Assembly: GCF_027497495.1 (NCBI RefSeq)
Contig: NZ_CP114205.1
Location: 1,116,001 to 1,180,000, forward strand
Direction: 5' to 3'
From: Streptomyces tubercidicus
GTDB lineage: Bacteria > Actinomycetota > Actinomycetes > Streptomycetales > Streptomycetaceae
DNA: 64,000 bases
Part shown: positions 1-8,365 of the stretch, one piece after another
Numbering within the stretch: the first letter of the stretch is position 1
Layout of the letters: each line of letters begins with the position of its first letter
Notes under the pieces: model-generated
The model's database searches: none
What the model was told of the DNA's origin: nothing
The model's input: only the letters and a program-made list of their open reading frames with translations
Translations under genes and position numbers: made by a program

Positions 1-357
1 GATGATCACGCCGGCGCAGGCGAGCCTCCCCCACTCTCGACCTTGCTCAAGCGGGGGGACCCCCACCCCGCCGTCGAGGGTGAGGGTGCGGGTGGCCACA
101 TCGAGGCCGGTGGCCCGGGTGCCGAGCCGCAGATCGAGGTCGAGCGGGGCAAGCTGTTCGGCGGTGCGCAGCAGCAGGCGGTCCGGCTCCCAGGCGCCGT
201 GCAGCAGCTGCTTGGACAACGGCGGCCGGTCGTACGGGAGATGGGGCTCGTCCCCGATGAGGGTGAGCGGGCCGCGCCAGCCGCCACGGCGCAGCGCCTC
301 GGCCGCGGCGAGCCCGGCCGCGGAGGCGCCCACGACGGCGATCGGCCGGGCGGTCAT
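1..357 (-). CDS. FAD-dependent ferredoxin reductase, N-terminal part (cut by window edge)
   Basis: The protein starts MTARPIAVVGASAAGL. This is a Rossmann FAD-binding motif (GASAAG in place of GxGxxG), followed by the YDRPPLSKQ segment typical of rubredoxin/ferredoxin reductases that feed electrons to P450s. Only 119 codons are inside the window and the frame is open at the edge. The start ATG overlaps the stop of the tiny ferredoxin-like ORF upstream (ATGA), which implies translational coupling. Residues of about 99-112 (GVPPLEQGREW and neighbours) are encoded by a palindromic repeat and look like an insertion into the fold. Family assignment is firm; the redox partner is unknown. Confidence 0.85.
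   Translation of the reverse strand, partial: MTARPIAVVGASAAGLAAAEALRRGGWRGPLTLIGDEPHLPYDRPPLSKQLLHGAWEPDRLLLRTAEQLAPLDLDLRLGTRATGLDVATRTLTLDGGVGVPPLEQGREWGRLACAGVII
26..66. repeat. Palindromic REP-like element inside the reductase gene
   Basis: CTCCCCC (26-32) and a GGGGGG run (53-58) frame a loop containing CTCGACCTTGCTCAAG. The run is followed directly by ACCCCCA, giving a second small hairpin. It resembles a short dispersed palindrome that I recall from many Streptomyces intergenic regions. Here it lies in frame inside a coding sequence. No second copy was noticed in this window. Confidence 0.55.
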
Positions 358-416
358 ACGTGCACCTCGCGCCGGCCGGCGGCGCAGCGCTCGTAGGCAT
401 CAAGGGTGATCTTCAT
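354..416 (-). pseudogene. 3Fe-4S ferredoxin remnant, 20 codons
   Basis: The ORF reads MKITLDAYERCAAGRREVHV then stop. The first 14 residues match the N-terminus of the small 3Fe-4S ferredoxins (about 60-65 aa) that normally sit directly before such a reductase, including the first cluster cysteine. The remaining cluster cysteines and the body are missing. It has a GGAG upstream and its TGA overlaps the reductase ATG, so the start and stop survive while the middle (about 40-45 codons) appears deleted. It cannot form a cluster. It may now act only as a coupled leader for the reductase. A short natural peptide is the alternative. Confidence 0.65.
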
Positions 417-539
417 GCCAGCAGGCTCCATGGGAGCGGCGGCGAGGTGAAGGGGGAATCAGGCCGTGATCGAGTCGGGCGGCGAGGGTGGCGGTTCGCG
501 AGGTGACGGGGGCTCGCGAGACAGCACTCCCGGCGGCAG

Positions 540-551
540 CCCCCCCCCCCC
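540..551. repeat. Run of 12 C residues
   Basis: Twelve consecutive C residues lie downstream of the CapA-like gene, in the gap before the ferredoxin remnant. The tract is non-coding and prone to length errors in replication or sequencing. The rest of the 417-573 gap shows no recognisable gene or P450 remnant. Confidence 0.8.
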
Positions 552-573
552 GAGACGGCCCGCCACCGCCCGC

Positions 574-1755
574 CTACCACCCCATCGTCAACCCATCACC
601 CGCCGCGCCCCGGCTCAGCACCGCCTTGCTGATCTTCTTGCTGGCTGTCTTGCCGGTCCGGTCATGCCCACCCACCCTGGCCAGATTGCGCACCCGCACC
701 CGCTTCCCCTGCTCGACGAGCTGCGGAAGGTACTCGGCCACGGTGACCCGCCAGCGCTCACCAGGGCGGTGCGGCGGCGCGAACCGGAAGCGGGCGATGC
801 TGCCCCAATTGCCGCCGACCTTCTTCATGACGCCCGAGAGCTGGTCGCCGAGGCCGTAGACGACCCAGGTGCCATTGACCTTCTCGTACGGCTGCGGGGT
901 GTGCGCACAGGTGCCGACGATCAGATCGATGTCGGGCCGGCCGCCGGTCTCGGAGGCGGTGAGCGTCCGGGCCAGCCTGATCTGCCGGGCGTCGGGGGCC
1001 GCGCGGTACTCCGTGCCCCAACACGAGCTGACGACCACGACATCGGCGCCTGCCCGGCGGGCCGCTCGGGCGTCCTCGATGATCCGCTTCGCGTCGAGCC
1101 GGTTCACCGTCCACGGTGCGTACGCCGGACGGCGCCCGCCCCCGATGCCGTAGGTGTAAGCGAGTTGGGCCACCCGTGCGCCACCGGGGGCGCGCAGCAG
1201 CGCCGGACGGGCCGCCTCGGCGGCGTCCCGGGCCGACCCGGTATGACGCAGCCCGACCGTGTCCAGGGCCTCCAGGGTGCGGTGCACACCGGGCACACCG
1301 CGGTCGAGGGCGTGGTGGGAGGCGGTGGCACAGGAGTCGTAGCCGGTCGCCTTCAGTGCGGTGGCGATCTGCGGGGGCGCCTGCAGGACGGGGGAGCCGG
1401 TGAAGGGCCCGGTCAGCGGGCCGAGCGGCGCGTCCAGATGACACAGCGCCAGGTCAGCGGCGGAAATGACCGGCTGGGCACCCTTGAGCATCGGCCGGTA
1501 GTCGTACCCGCCGTGCGGGGCGTCACGCCGGGCCGTGGCGAGGACCTCGGGGTCGGAGGGCTGCACATCCCCCGCGGCGACCAGGGTGAACGGCCGCCGT
1601 TCCGCGGCCTTGGTGACGGGGGCTCCCGCATGCGCCCGCGCTGTGGGTTCCGGGGTGGGCCGCGAGGCGGGCCGTGGGACGGGGTGCGGGCCGGTGCAGC
1701 CCACGGCCAACGCGGCGAGCAGGGCGACTGCTGCATAGCGTGTGTACGCGCTCAT
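574..1755 (-). CDS. CapA-family (poly-gamma-glutamate synthesis-like) lipoprotein
   Basis: This 393-aa protein has a lipoprotein signal peptide: hydrophobic AAVALLAALAVG followed by lipobox Cys20. A Pro/Thr-rich linker (to about residue 50) leads to a CapA/metallophosphoesterase-like domain. Visible landmarks are LVAAGDV, DLALCHLDAPL (in place of the usual N-x-E), the strand VVVVSSCWGTEY and the late LIVGTCAHTPQ segment, where family members usually have GHHPH. Several metal ligands therefore look altered (Asn to Asp or Cys), so catalysis is uncertain. CapA proteins are cell-surface associated and linked to gamma-linked polyglutamate or wall polymers. The gene stands alone. Confidence 0.8.
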   Translation of the reverse strand: MSAYTRYAAVALLAALAVGCTGPHPVPRPASRPTPEPTARAHAGAPVTKAAERRPFTLVAAGDVQPSDPEVLATARRDAPHGGYDYRPMLKGAQPVISAADLALCHLDAPLGPLTGPFTGSPVLQAPPQIATALKATGYDSCATASHHALDRGVPGVHRTLEALDTVGLRHTGSARDAAEAARPALLRAPGGARVAQLAYTYGIGGGRRPAYAPWTVNRLDAKRIIEDARAARRAGADVVVVSSCWGTEYRAAPDARQIRLARTLTASETGGRPDIDLIVGTCAHTPQPYEKVNGTWVVYGLGDQLSGVMKKVGGNWGSIARFRFAPPHRPGERWRVTVAEYLPQLVEQGKRVRVRNLARVGGHDRTGKTASKKISKAVLSRGAAGDGLTMGW

Positions 1756-1860
1756 GTCCGACAGATATCAGCAGGGACATGACCGGAAATGCCCCGATAC
1801 GCCAATGTTGGTGGCTCTCCCCCATACGGATTCACCACTGCCGCCATCGAGCCGGACCGC

Positions 1861-3090
1861 TCATGGGGTCTCTGGTTTCGCCTCCCCTTCGCCCCCTCCT
1901 TTCGTCTCCCCTCCCGTGTCCCCCTTCGTCTGCCCTTCCGTCTGGCCTTCCGTCTGGCCTTCCGTGTCCCCGAGGGCCGTTGCCTCGTCCCGCGCCGTCT
2001 GCGCCTCGGCCGGGCGGTCCAGCGCCGTCAGCACATCACCGAGGGTGCGCAGGGACCCGGCGAGACGGTGGTCACCGAGGAGCCCGACGCAGGCACGGTG
2101 CAGGTCGACGGCCTCCTCGGCGTACGCGAGCGCCTCGGCCGGGCGGTCCAGCTTCGCCAGCAGCTCACCGAGGGTGTGCAGCGAGACGGCGAGGCCGGCC
2201 CGGTAGCGACGGTCGTCGGCGGCGGACTCCGTCACCCTCCGCCAGAGACGGACGGCCTCCCGGGCGAACGGCAGCGCCTCGGCCGGCCGGTCCAGCTGGA
2301 GCAGCAGACGGCAGCGGGCGCGCAGGCACAGGGCCAGCGCGATGCCGCGGCGGGGGTCCGCGTCGGCCGCTGCCAGGTCATGGCGGAGCTCAGCGGCTTC
2401 CGCCACGTACGGCAGCCCGTCCGCCGGCCGGTCCAACTGGCCCAGCAGCTCGCCGAGGAAGCCCAGGGACCGGGCGAGTGCGATACGACGGAACGGTTCC
2501 GCGTCGGCCTCCGCGCCCGCTTCCGCGTCGGCCTCCGCCAGGCCGCGGCGAAGGGCAATGGCCTCCTCAAGGACCGGCAGGGACTCCTCCCGCCGGCCGT
2601 GCTGCTTCAGCCAGGAAGCGTGGTGGTGCAGAGCGGCAGCGAGGGCGGGGCGACGGCGAATGGGGTCGGCCTCGGCCAGGGGGCGGTAGAAGGCGACGAG
2701 GTCCTCAGGCGCCCCCTCCAGGGCGGCGGCTTCGTCCTGCGCGATCCGCGCCGCGACCGGCCGGACCAGCGTCGTCAGCAGCTCGCCGAGCGTGCCCAGG
2801 CACTCGGCGAGGACGGCGCGACGGCGGGCGAGCTCGGTCTCGGCCAGCGGGCGGCAGAGGTCGACGGCTTCCTCGGCGTACGGCAGCCCCTCGGCCGGGC
2901 GGTCCACCTTTGCCAGCAGCTCGGCGAGGGTGCGCAGGGACCGGGCCAGCGCGAGACGGTAACGGGGATCCGCGTCGGCCTCGGCCCGGCCTCGGTCGGT
3001 GGCGACGGCCTTCCTGGCCGCCCGGAGCTGTCCACCCCACCGCAGCCTCGCCACCATCGCGCCCCACCGGCGCCCCGCTCTCCGCACCAT
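1861..3090 (-). CDS. Tetratricopeptide-repeat protein
   Basis: A 409-aa protein made of about seven TPR-like units with a shared pattern (LARSLRTLAELLAKLDRPAE...YAEEAVDL). TPR arrays are helical scaffolds for protein binding; the partner is unknown. ATG 3090 (MVRRAGRRWG) is preferred over the longer 5' extension because GGGAAGGG lies just upstream and the TPR pattern starts soon after. The C-terminus is low complexity: a 12-bp unit repeated at about 1924-1971 encodes TEGQ three times, then TKGD/TGGE. No signal peptide or membrane segment is seen. The neighbouring gap (1756-1860) holds nothing recognisable. Confidence 0.75.
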   Translation of the reverse strand: MVRRAGRRWGAMVARLRWGGQLRAARKAVATDRGRAEADADPRYRLALARSLRTLAELLAKVDRPAEGLPYAEEAVDLCRPLAETELARRRAVLAECLGTLGELLTTLVRPVAARIAQDEAAALEGAPEDLVAFYRPLAEADPIRRRPALAAALHHHASWLKQHGRREESLPVLEEAIALRRGLAEADAEAGAEADAEPFRRIALARSLGFLGELLGQLDRPADGLPYVAEAAELRHDLAAADADPRRGIALALCLRARCRLLLQLDRPAEALPFAREAVRLWRRVTESAADDRRYRAGLAVSLHTLGELLAKLDRPAEALAYAEEAVDLHRACVGLLGDHRLAGSLRTLGDVLTALDRPAEAQTARDEATALGDTEGQTEGQTEGQTKGDTGGETKGGGEGEAKPETP

Positions 3091-3275
3091 CACATCACCC
3101 TTCCCACCGCCGTTTCGGCCCCGCGACCAGCCTTGACCAGCGCCGCAGCCCCCAGCGACCGCCATGCGGGTAGTTCCACACGGGCCCCTATGGGCAACCC
3201 GCACACCCACCGCAATCGGCCATCCGGGGCACACTTCAGCTTCCCGTCACCCCGTGCCGCCTAGCCTCGGGCCGT

Positions 3276-4115
3276 ATGAATCGTGACCCCCTTCAGGACC
3301 GCGAGCCGCTTGATGTGATGCCGACTCAGGACCGCGAGCCGGTTCATGTGACGGTGTGGGACGAGACGGCGGCCGCCGAGGCGCCGCGGGCGGTGCTCGT
3401 ACACGGCACGATGAGCTGGGGTACGGAGTGCTTCGCGGCGCAGCGGCCGCTGGCCGAGAGGTTCCGGCTAGAACTCGTCGACCGGCGTGGCTTCGGCGAC
3501 AGCCCGGATATCGAGCGGAGCGACTACACGGTCGACGCCGAGGACATCGGCCAACTCCTGGGCCACGGAGCGCACTTGGTCGGTCACTCCTATGGGGCGG
3601 CCGCCGTGATCCTGGCCGCGTCGGCCCGTCCGGAGGCGGTGCGGTCGCTCACCCTCATCGAGCCGTCCCCGCTGCGCACCGCCGCCGGTCACCCCACCGT
3701 GGCGGCGGCGCTGGAGCGGATCCGGGCCTCGTTCGGGGACGTCGACGAGCAGCTGAGCCCGGAGGAATATCTGCGGCGGTCCACCGAGCCGTACGGGCTG
3801 CCGATGCCGGAGCCGACCCCGCGTCTGCTGCGGGCGGTGCGGTCGGCGATGTGCGAACGTCCCGTATGGGATGCGGAGCTTCCGCTCGGTCCCCTGGCAG
3901 GGGCCACCATGCCCAAGACGGTCATCAACGGGACCTGGGAGACCGCCCACCCTGACTACCGGGACTTCACCGGCACTGCGCTGATGGCCTGCGGCGAGTA
4001 CCTTGCCGGCGCGATCGGCGCCTGCCATGTACGGGTGCGCGGCGCCGGCCATGCGCCACACCAGGACCGGCCGGAGGAGGTGAACGCCCTCCTCGCCCGG
4101 TTGTGGGAGAGCTGA
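3276..4115 (+). CDS. Alpha/beta-fold hydrolase
   Basis: 279 aa with the fold landmarks in order: oxyanion LVHGTMSW, strand-turn DRRGFGDS, nucleophile elbow GHSYGA (Ser about residue 107) and a C-terminal GAGHAPHQD carrying the catalytic His. The substrate cannot be inferred. The N-terminus contains a 26-bp direct repeat with a 33-bp period (3293-3318 and 3326-3351), giving QDREPLDV...QDREPVHV. The true start could therefore be ATG 3318. No operon partner; the neighbour on the right is convergent. Confidence 0.85.
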   Translation: MNRDPLQDREPLDVMPTQDREPVHVTVWDETAAAEAPRAVLVHGTMSWGTECFAAQRPLAERFRLELVDRRGFGDSPDIERSDYTVDAEDIGQLLGHGAHLVGHSYGAAAVILAASARPEAVRSLTLIEPSPLRTAAGHPTVAAALERIRASFGDVDEQLSPEEYLRRSTEPYGLPMPEPTPRLLRAVRSAMCERPVWDAELPLGPLAGATMPKTVINGTWETAHPDYRDFTGTALMACGEYLAGAIGACHVRVRGAGHAPHQDRPEEVNALLARLWES

Positions 4116-4215
4116 CCCGGGCGGCCGGGTCCAGGGCGCAGCCAGGAGCCGCACCGCCCGGCCTCGGCCCGCTCCGAACCGCCCAGCTCCGGACCGCCCG
4201 CCCCAACCCCGCCCC

Positions 4216-6294
4216 TCAGGCCACCTCGATCCCGTACTCCTGCACCAACGCCTCCAGCCCGCCGGGAAACCCCTTGCCGCCACCCACGAAGTCCCAGTCG
4301 CCGCCCGCCCGTTGCCGGAACGAGCCGAGTACCAGCGCGGTCTCGCCGGGCCGCCCCTCCGAGACCTCCAGCTGCCCCAGCTCCTCCCCCGACGCGTCCA
4401 GCAGCCGGATACGGGCGTCGGTGAAGCCGGAGAGATCGGCGTCGGGGTTGACCTGGGGGTCGATCGCCGCGACCAGGACCAGCCGGTCGGCGTCCGGCGG
4501 CAGTGCCTCGAACCGCACCTGCATCGCGGCCCGGTCGGGCGCGAACCCCGGCAGCATCCGCACCGAACCGTCCGGGTTGCGCGGGTTGTTGTAGAAGACG
4601 AAGTGGTCCTCACTCAGGACGCTGGTCCCCTTGCACACCAGGGCGCAGACATCGAGGGCGACCGGGCCGGACCAGTTCATGCCGAGGACGTTGTGGTCCG
4701 GCGCCTCGTCGGCTGCGGCAGGGCCGGCCGGAGCGTCCGCGCCGAGCCGGCCGCGCAGCCCGTACCGGCCGAGCAGATCGACGAGTTCGGAGCCGGCGAT
4801 CAGACTGAGCGGTTTGCCGTTGGCGAACGTGTGGGAGCCGGGGCCGAAGCGCGAGGTCGTCACCAGCACGCCCTTGTTGGCGCCCTCGGCCTGGACGGTG
4901 CCGTAGAGGTCGCGGACGGCGGTCGGCGGGACGGTGTGGCGGTAGCGCTTGACCTGCACGACGATCTTGCCGCCGCGGATCGGGTCGGGGTCCAGCGCGT
5001 CCACGTCGACCCCGCCGTCGCCGGAGCGCTGGGTGGTCACGGCCTGCATGCCCATGGCGCGGAACAGCTCGGCGATCAGATTCTCGAAGGCGATCGGGTC
5101 CATCTCGTACAGATCCGGTTCACCATCGGTGCCGTGGGCGACGATCTCGCCCCCGACGTCGCCCGGGAGGCGTGCGGGACGTACCGGGGTCCGCTGGTCG
5201 GGGCGCGCGGCGAGCTGACCGCGCAGCCCCTCGGTGAGGCACTCCACCGCGCTGACCTGCGCGAGGTGGAAGGTGTCAAAGGCGCTGCGGGCCGCCATCA
5301 CGGTCGCCAGATACACCTGGGCCGGGCGGCCGGTCACCGGGTCCACATCGTCCACGAACCCGTTGAGGGCCACCGAGTCCAGCGTGCCGTAGGTGTCCGC
5401 GGCGAAGAGGTCGCGCAACACCAGCAGCACGCTCTGAGCCAGGACATCGCGGTAGAGGGCCCGGCGCTGCGCGGCCGGCCGGGCGGTCTGCTTCTCCTGG
5501 TCGACGCTGGGCATGTACCGGATGTATTTGGCCGCCGGCACGATGTCGTAGGCCGGGAGTTCCCAGTCCAGGACCAGCTGGCGGGCCGCCGGGTCGTATG
5601 CGGCGGTGACCTGGCGGGGAAAGCCCTCCGGCCAGGCGGTGGAGGAGTAGAGCGCGGCGGAGAAGTACTCGACGGCCGCGTCCGGGTCGCCGTCGCGCAG
5701 ACCGGACAGCAGCTCCGTTATCCCGGTGTTGTGCTGCCGGATGCCGGCCAGGGTGCCCGCGGCCCACTGGTCGTACTGCTGCCGGTAGGCCGCGAGTTGG
5801 GACTGCCGCCGGCTCTCCGCGGCCTGCGCGGCGTACCAGTCCTGCTCGTAGCGGGCGCGGGCCTCTCCCTGGGCGCGGTCACGGTGGACACCGACCTGCC
5901 AGCTGCCCGGCGGCGCCTGATAGCGCGCCGGGTCGGGCATCGGTACCGGGGTGGCGAGGGCGCCGGGCGCGAACTCCTCGATGCGCTCGGGGCGCAACAG
6001 GGCATCGGGGGAGAACGCGGGGGCCCGGCAGCCCTCGGCGAGGAGGCCGGTAAGGGCGGCGACCCGGCTGTCCAGCTCCTCGGTGCGGCGGCGGGCGTCG
6101 GCCTCGCGCTGCTGCCGGTAGGCCGCCTGGCGCTCGCGGTGCATCCGCGCCATGGCGCGTTCCGCGTCCCGGGCCTGCCGTTCCTGGTCGCGCTGTTGTT
6201 GTGCTCGCGCGCGGCGCTGGGCTTCCTGCTGGCGCTGCTGCTGCCGCTGCGCCTCGGCCCAGATGGCCATTAACCCATGGGAACGGCGGCTCAT
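4216..6294 (-). CDS. Mrr-type restriction endonuclease fused to a TerD domain
   Basis: About 692 aa from ATG 6294, which has GGGGGGAGGA upstream. Domain order: a Gln/Arg-rich coiled coil (about 1-80); a long undefined middle region; an Mrr_cat/REase-like domain (about 410-510) with GDGGVDVDA and VVQVKRY, the D...QxK form of the PD-(D/E)xK site; and a C-terminal TerD/CABP domain (about 540-692) with EDHFVFYNN and the family ending GKGFPGGLEAL. Mrr-like nucleases cut foreign or modified DNA. TerD domains bind calcium and belong to the tellurite/stress (Ter) network. The fusion suggests a stress- or membrane-linked nuclease, but this is inference. Confidence 0.85.
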   Translation of the reverse strand: MSRRSHGLMAIWAEAQRQQQRQQEAQRRARAQQQRDQERQARDAERAMARMHRERQAAYRQQREADARRRTEELDSRVAALTGLLAEGCRAPAFSPDALLRPERIEEFAPGALATPVPMPDPARYQAPPGSWQVGVHRDRAQGEARARYEQDWYAAQAAESRRQSQLAAYRQQYDQWAAGTLAGIRQHNTGITELLSGLRDGDPDAAVEYFSAALYSSTAWPEGFPRQVTAAYDPAARQLVLDWELPAYDIVPAAKYIRYMPSVDQEKQTARPAAQRRALYRDVLAQSVLLVLRDLFAADTYGTLDSVALNGFVDDVDPVTGRPAQVYLATVMAARSAFDTFHLAQVSAVECLTEGLRGQLAARPDQRTPVRPARLPGDVGGEIVAHGTDGEPDLYEMDPIAFENLIAELFRAMGMQAVTTQRSGDGGVDVDALDPDPIRGGKIVVQVKRYRHTVPPTAVRDLYGTVQAEGANKGVLVTTSRFGPGSHTFANGKPLSLIAGSELVDLLGRYGLRGRLGADAPAGPAAADEAPDHNVLGMNWSGPVALDVCALVCKGTSVLSEDHFVFYNNPRNPDGSVRMLPGFAPDRAAMQVRFEALPPDADRLVLVAAIDPQVNPDADLSGFTDARIRLLDASGEELGQLEVSEGRPGETALVLGSFRQRAGGDWDFVGGGKGFPGGLEALVQEYGIEVA

Positions 6295-6540
6295 ATGGCT
6301 CTGTGTCCTCCCCCCGGGGCGGCTGCCCCCGGAACCCTGTGAAAGCGGTTTCACCTGCCCTGTTGGTGGAACTTTAGCGGGGGAACGAGCGGCCGGTCAC
6401 GCTCGGGTACGAAGAATCGGCCGCCTTGGCGGGGCCGGCCACTGGCACCTTCACGGCCCTGTTCACAGCCCCGTTCACGGGCGCCTTCGCGGGCGCCTTC
6501 ACGGGCGCGTGCCCTGACCTCATCCGGCCGCCCCCGCACC

Positions 6541-6885
6541 TCATCCGCCCGCCGCCGCCCGCAGCTTCGCCGCCGTGACGGCCGGGTCGTAACCGTCGGG
6601 GACCCCCGGCACCAGCACCACATCACCGTCGATATGGCGGGTGCGCAGCGGCAGGATCTCCGCGTAGGCGGGCGAGTCGTACCAGCCGCGGGCCCGTGCC
6701 ATGTCAGGGAAGGCGATCACGACGAGGGCCCCGGGCCAGCTGCCCTCCTTGACCTCCACTTCGGCGCCGTGGACGAGGAACCGGCCGCCGAACGGGTCCA
6801 GCGTCGCCTGGATCTTGTCGATGTAGTCGAAGACCTCCGGGTGCGGTGCGGTGGGACGGAGGTGGCCGAGGGCGTATGCGGTCAT
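6541..6885 (-). CDS. DUF1330 family protein
   Basis: 114 aa, a single ferredoxin-like alpha/beta domain of the DUF1330 family: YALGHLRP start, YIDKIQATLDPFGGRFLVHG, and ARGWYDSPAYAEILPLR. ATG 6885 is chosen because GGAAGG lies 7 bases upstream and the domain begins there; the longer frame adds a tail with no homology signature. Function is unknown. It stands alone, between the Mrr-TerD gene and a divergent DDN-hemerythrin gene. Confidence 0.85.
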   Translation of the reverse strand: MTAYALGHLRPTAPHPEVFDYIDKIQATLDPFGGRFLVHGAEVEVKEGSWPGALVVIAFPDMARARGWYDSPAYAEILPLRTRHIDGDVVLVPGVPDGYDPAVTAAKLRAAAGG

Positions 6886-7409
6886 GGGAGAGCCTTCCGG
6901 TGCGACGGGGGTGGTGCCCTGCCCCCACGTTTCCAGCCCCCCGGGTACGGGTCGATTACCTCCGAGGTCATCGTGGACGGCGGGCAGTTCGGCGGCTGTC
7001 CAGTCCACCAAGGCCCGCGTCACAACTCGAAGAAATGCGCCGTGCCGTTGCCTTTACTTCCTTATGGCATTACCTTTGTCGCCGTGACTACCGGGTCGGC
7101 CATGTGCCATGAGCGAGTGAGGTTCCCGGTCACCACGTGACCGCCAGGCGGGCGCCAAGAGGCCCGCCCCTCCGCTCTTTCAGTTTCGCGCGATGCACGC
7201 ACTTGTTCTGCTGCCTGCTTCCCGCGCGCCCTTTCCCTTGTGCCGCCTTTCCTGGCGCGCCATACCACCGTCGATTCCTTTTCGTCCGTGGTCAATTCGC
7301 CCTGCCCGAAGAGCGGCTATCCGTCCGTCTCATCCGCAGGGCCGATTTCCCCTGCCCGCGCATCTCCGCGGGCTCCCGCGCACGCCGCATCCTGGAGAAA
7401 ACACCGAAT
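6886..7409. promoter_or_regulatory. 524-bp intergenic region with a short palindrome
   Basis: No convincing gene is seen. The only clear motif is an inverted repeat GGTCAC-CAC-GTGACC at 7128-7142, between the divergent DUF1330 and DDN-hemerythrin genes. It could be an operator. The segment around 7030-7300 is less GC-rich than its surroundings. Confidence 0.35.
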
Positions 7410-8252
7410 ATGCCGATCGATTTCAACCGACAGATCATCGAGGAGTTCCGCGCCAACGGTGGTTGCGTCGGCGGCCCTTTCGAGGGCGGCCGACTGCTGC
7501 TGCTGACCACCACGGGAGCGCGGTCCGGCGCTCCGCACACCACCCCGCTCGGCTACCTTCCCGACGGCGACGGACGCGTCCTGGTCATCGCCTCGGCGGC
7601 CGGCGCGCCCAAGCATCCGGCCTGGTACCACAACCTGGTGGCCCATCCCCGTGTCACCGTCGAGGCCGGTGTCTTCACCTACGAGGCGCAGGCCGTGGTC
7701 CTGGAAGGCGCCGAACGCGACCGGGCCTTCGCCCGCGCGGTCGACAGCGATCCCGGCTGGTCCGCATACCAGGAGAAGACGGACCGCGTCCTTCCCGTGG
7801 TGGCCCTGGAGGAAATTCCGGCCGGCCCGCCGAATATCAACGCTTCGTCGGTGGGCGGGGCGCTCAAGGCCGTACACGACGGATTCCGCCGGGAACTCGC
7901 CCTGATCCGCAAGGAAATCGCCGCATCGGGCCCGGGTCTCGGCGCCCAGCTCCGGGTGAACTGTCTGACCCTCTGCCAGGGGCTGCGCACTCACCACACC
8001 GGCGAGGACGCCGGAATGTTTCCGCTGCTCGGCCGGAACCATCCCGAACTCGCCCCGGCCCTGGAGCGTCTGGAGCAGGAACACCAGAAACTCGCGGTCC
8101 TACTCGCCGACCTGCAGAACGTCATCTCCGACCGGGACGCCGATCCACAATTGCTGCTCGCCGAGGTCGAACGCCTCACGGAGGAGGTGGAAAACCATCT
8201 CACCTACGAGGAGGAACAATTGATTCCGGTCCTCGACGGCGGGATGTGCTGA
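7410..8252 (+). CDS. DDN-type (F420/nitroreductase-like) domain fused to hemerythrin domain
   Basis: 280 aa from ATG 7410 (MPIDFNRQIIEEF). Residues 1-140 form the deazaflavin-dependent nitroreductase (DDN/DUF385) domain, with the family signatures LLLLTTTGARSG, TTPLGY and HPAWYHNLVAHP. Residues about 155-280 form a hemerythrin HHE domain with HH and HxxxE-type iron ligands (THHTGED, EQEHQKL, HLTYEEEQL). The first domain suggests F420 or flavin chemistry; the second binds a di-iron centre and O2 or redox signals. A longer frame upstream is not supported by a ribosome site. The stop codon lies inside a 17-bp tandem repeat. Confidence 0.85.
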   Translation: MPIDFNRQIIEEFRANGGCVGGPFEGGRLLLLTTTGARSGAPHTTPLGYLPDGDGRVLVIASAAGAPKHPAWYHNLVAHPRVTVEAGVFTYEAQAVVLEGAERDRAFARAVDSDPGWSAYQEKTDRVLPVVALEEIPAGPPNINASSVGGALKAVHDGFRRELALIRKEIAASGPGLGAQLRVNCLTLCQGLRTHHTGEDAGMFPLLGRNHPELAPALERLEQEHQKLAVLLADLQNVISDRDADPQLLLAEVERLTEEVENHLTYEEEQLIPVLDGGMC

Positions 8253-8328
8253 ACCGAGCCATGTGCTGAACCGAGCTATGTGCTGAACCGGGCTATGTGC
8301 TGAACCGAGGGATCTGCTGAACGGCGGG
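8244..8328. repeat. Five 17-bp tandem repeats spanning the stop codon
   Basis: Units ATGTGCTGAACCGAGCC (8244-8260), then 8261-8277, 8278-8294, 8295-8311 and a diverged fifth at 8312-8328. The first unit carries the gene's last codons and TGA, so every copy contains ATG-TGC-TGA. Confidence 0.85.
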
Positions 8329-8332
8329 AGGT

Positions 8333-8356
8333 GCTGCCCGGGGACCACCGGGCAGC
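8333..8356. terminator. Bidirectional hairpin between convergent genes
   Basis: GCTGCCCGG (8333-8341) and CCGGGCAGC (8348-8356) form a perfect 9-bp stem with a 6-nt loop, placed between the convergent DDN-hemerythrin and acyl-CoA ligase genes. Confidence 0.6.
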
Positions 8357-8365
8357 CCACCACAT

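Noticed and set aside
466..1782. Long plus-strand ORF opposite the CapA-like gene
   Set aside because: Shadow frame of the minus-strand lipoprotein gene; no domain, and its composition is Gly/Arg-rich as expected from antisense high-GC DNA.
4312..6273. 653-aa plus-strand ORF opposite the Mrr-TerD gene
   Set aside because: Antisense shadow; the minus strand carries the recognisable nuclease and TerD domains.
7062..7295. 77-aa minus-strand ORF in the intergenic gap
   Set aside because: TTG start without a ribosome site and basic, shadow-like composition.
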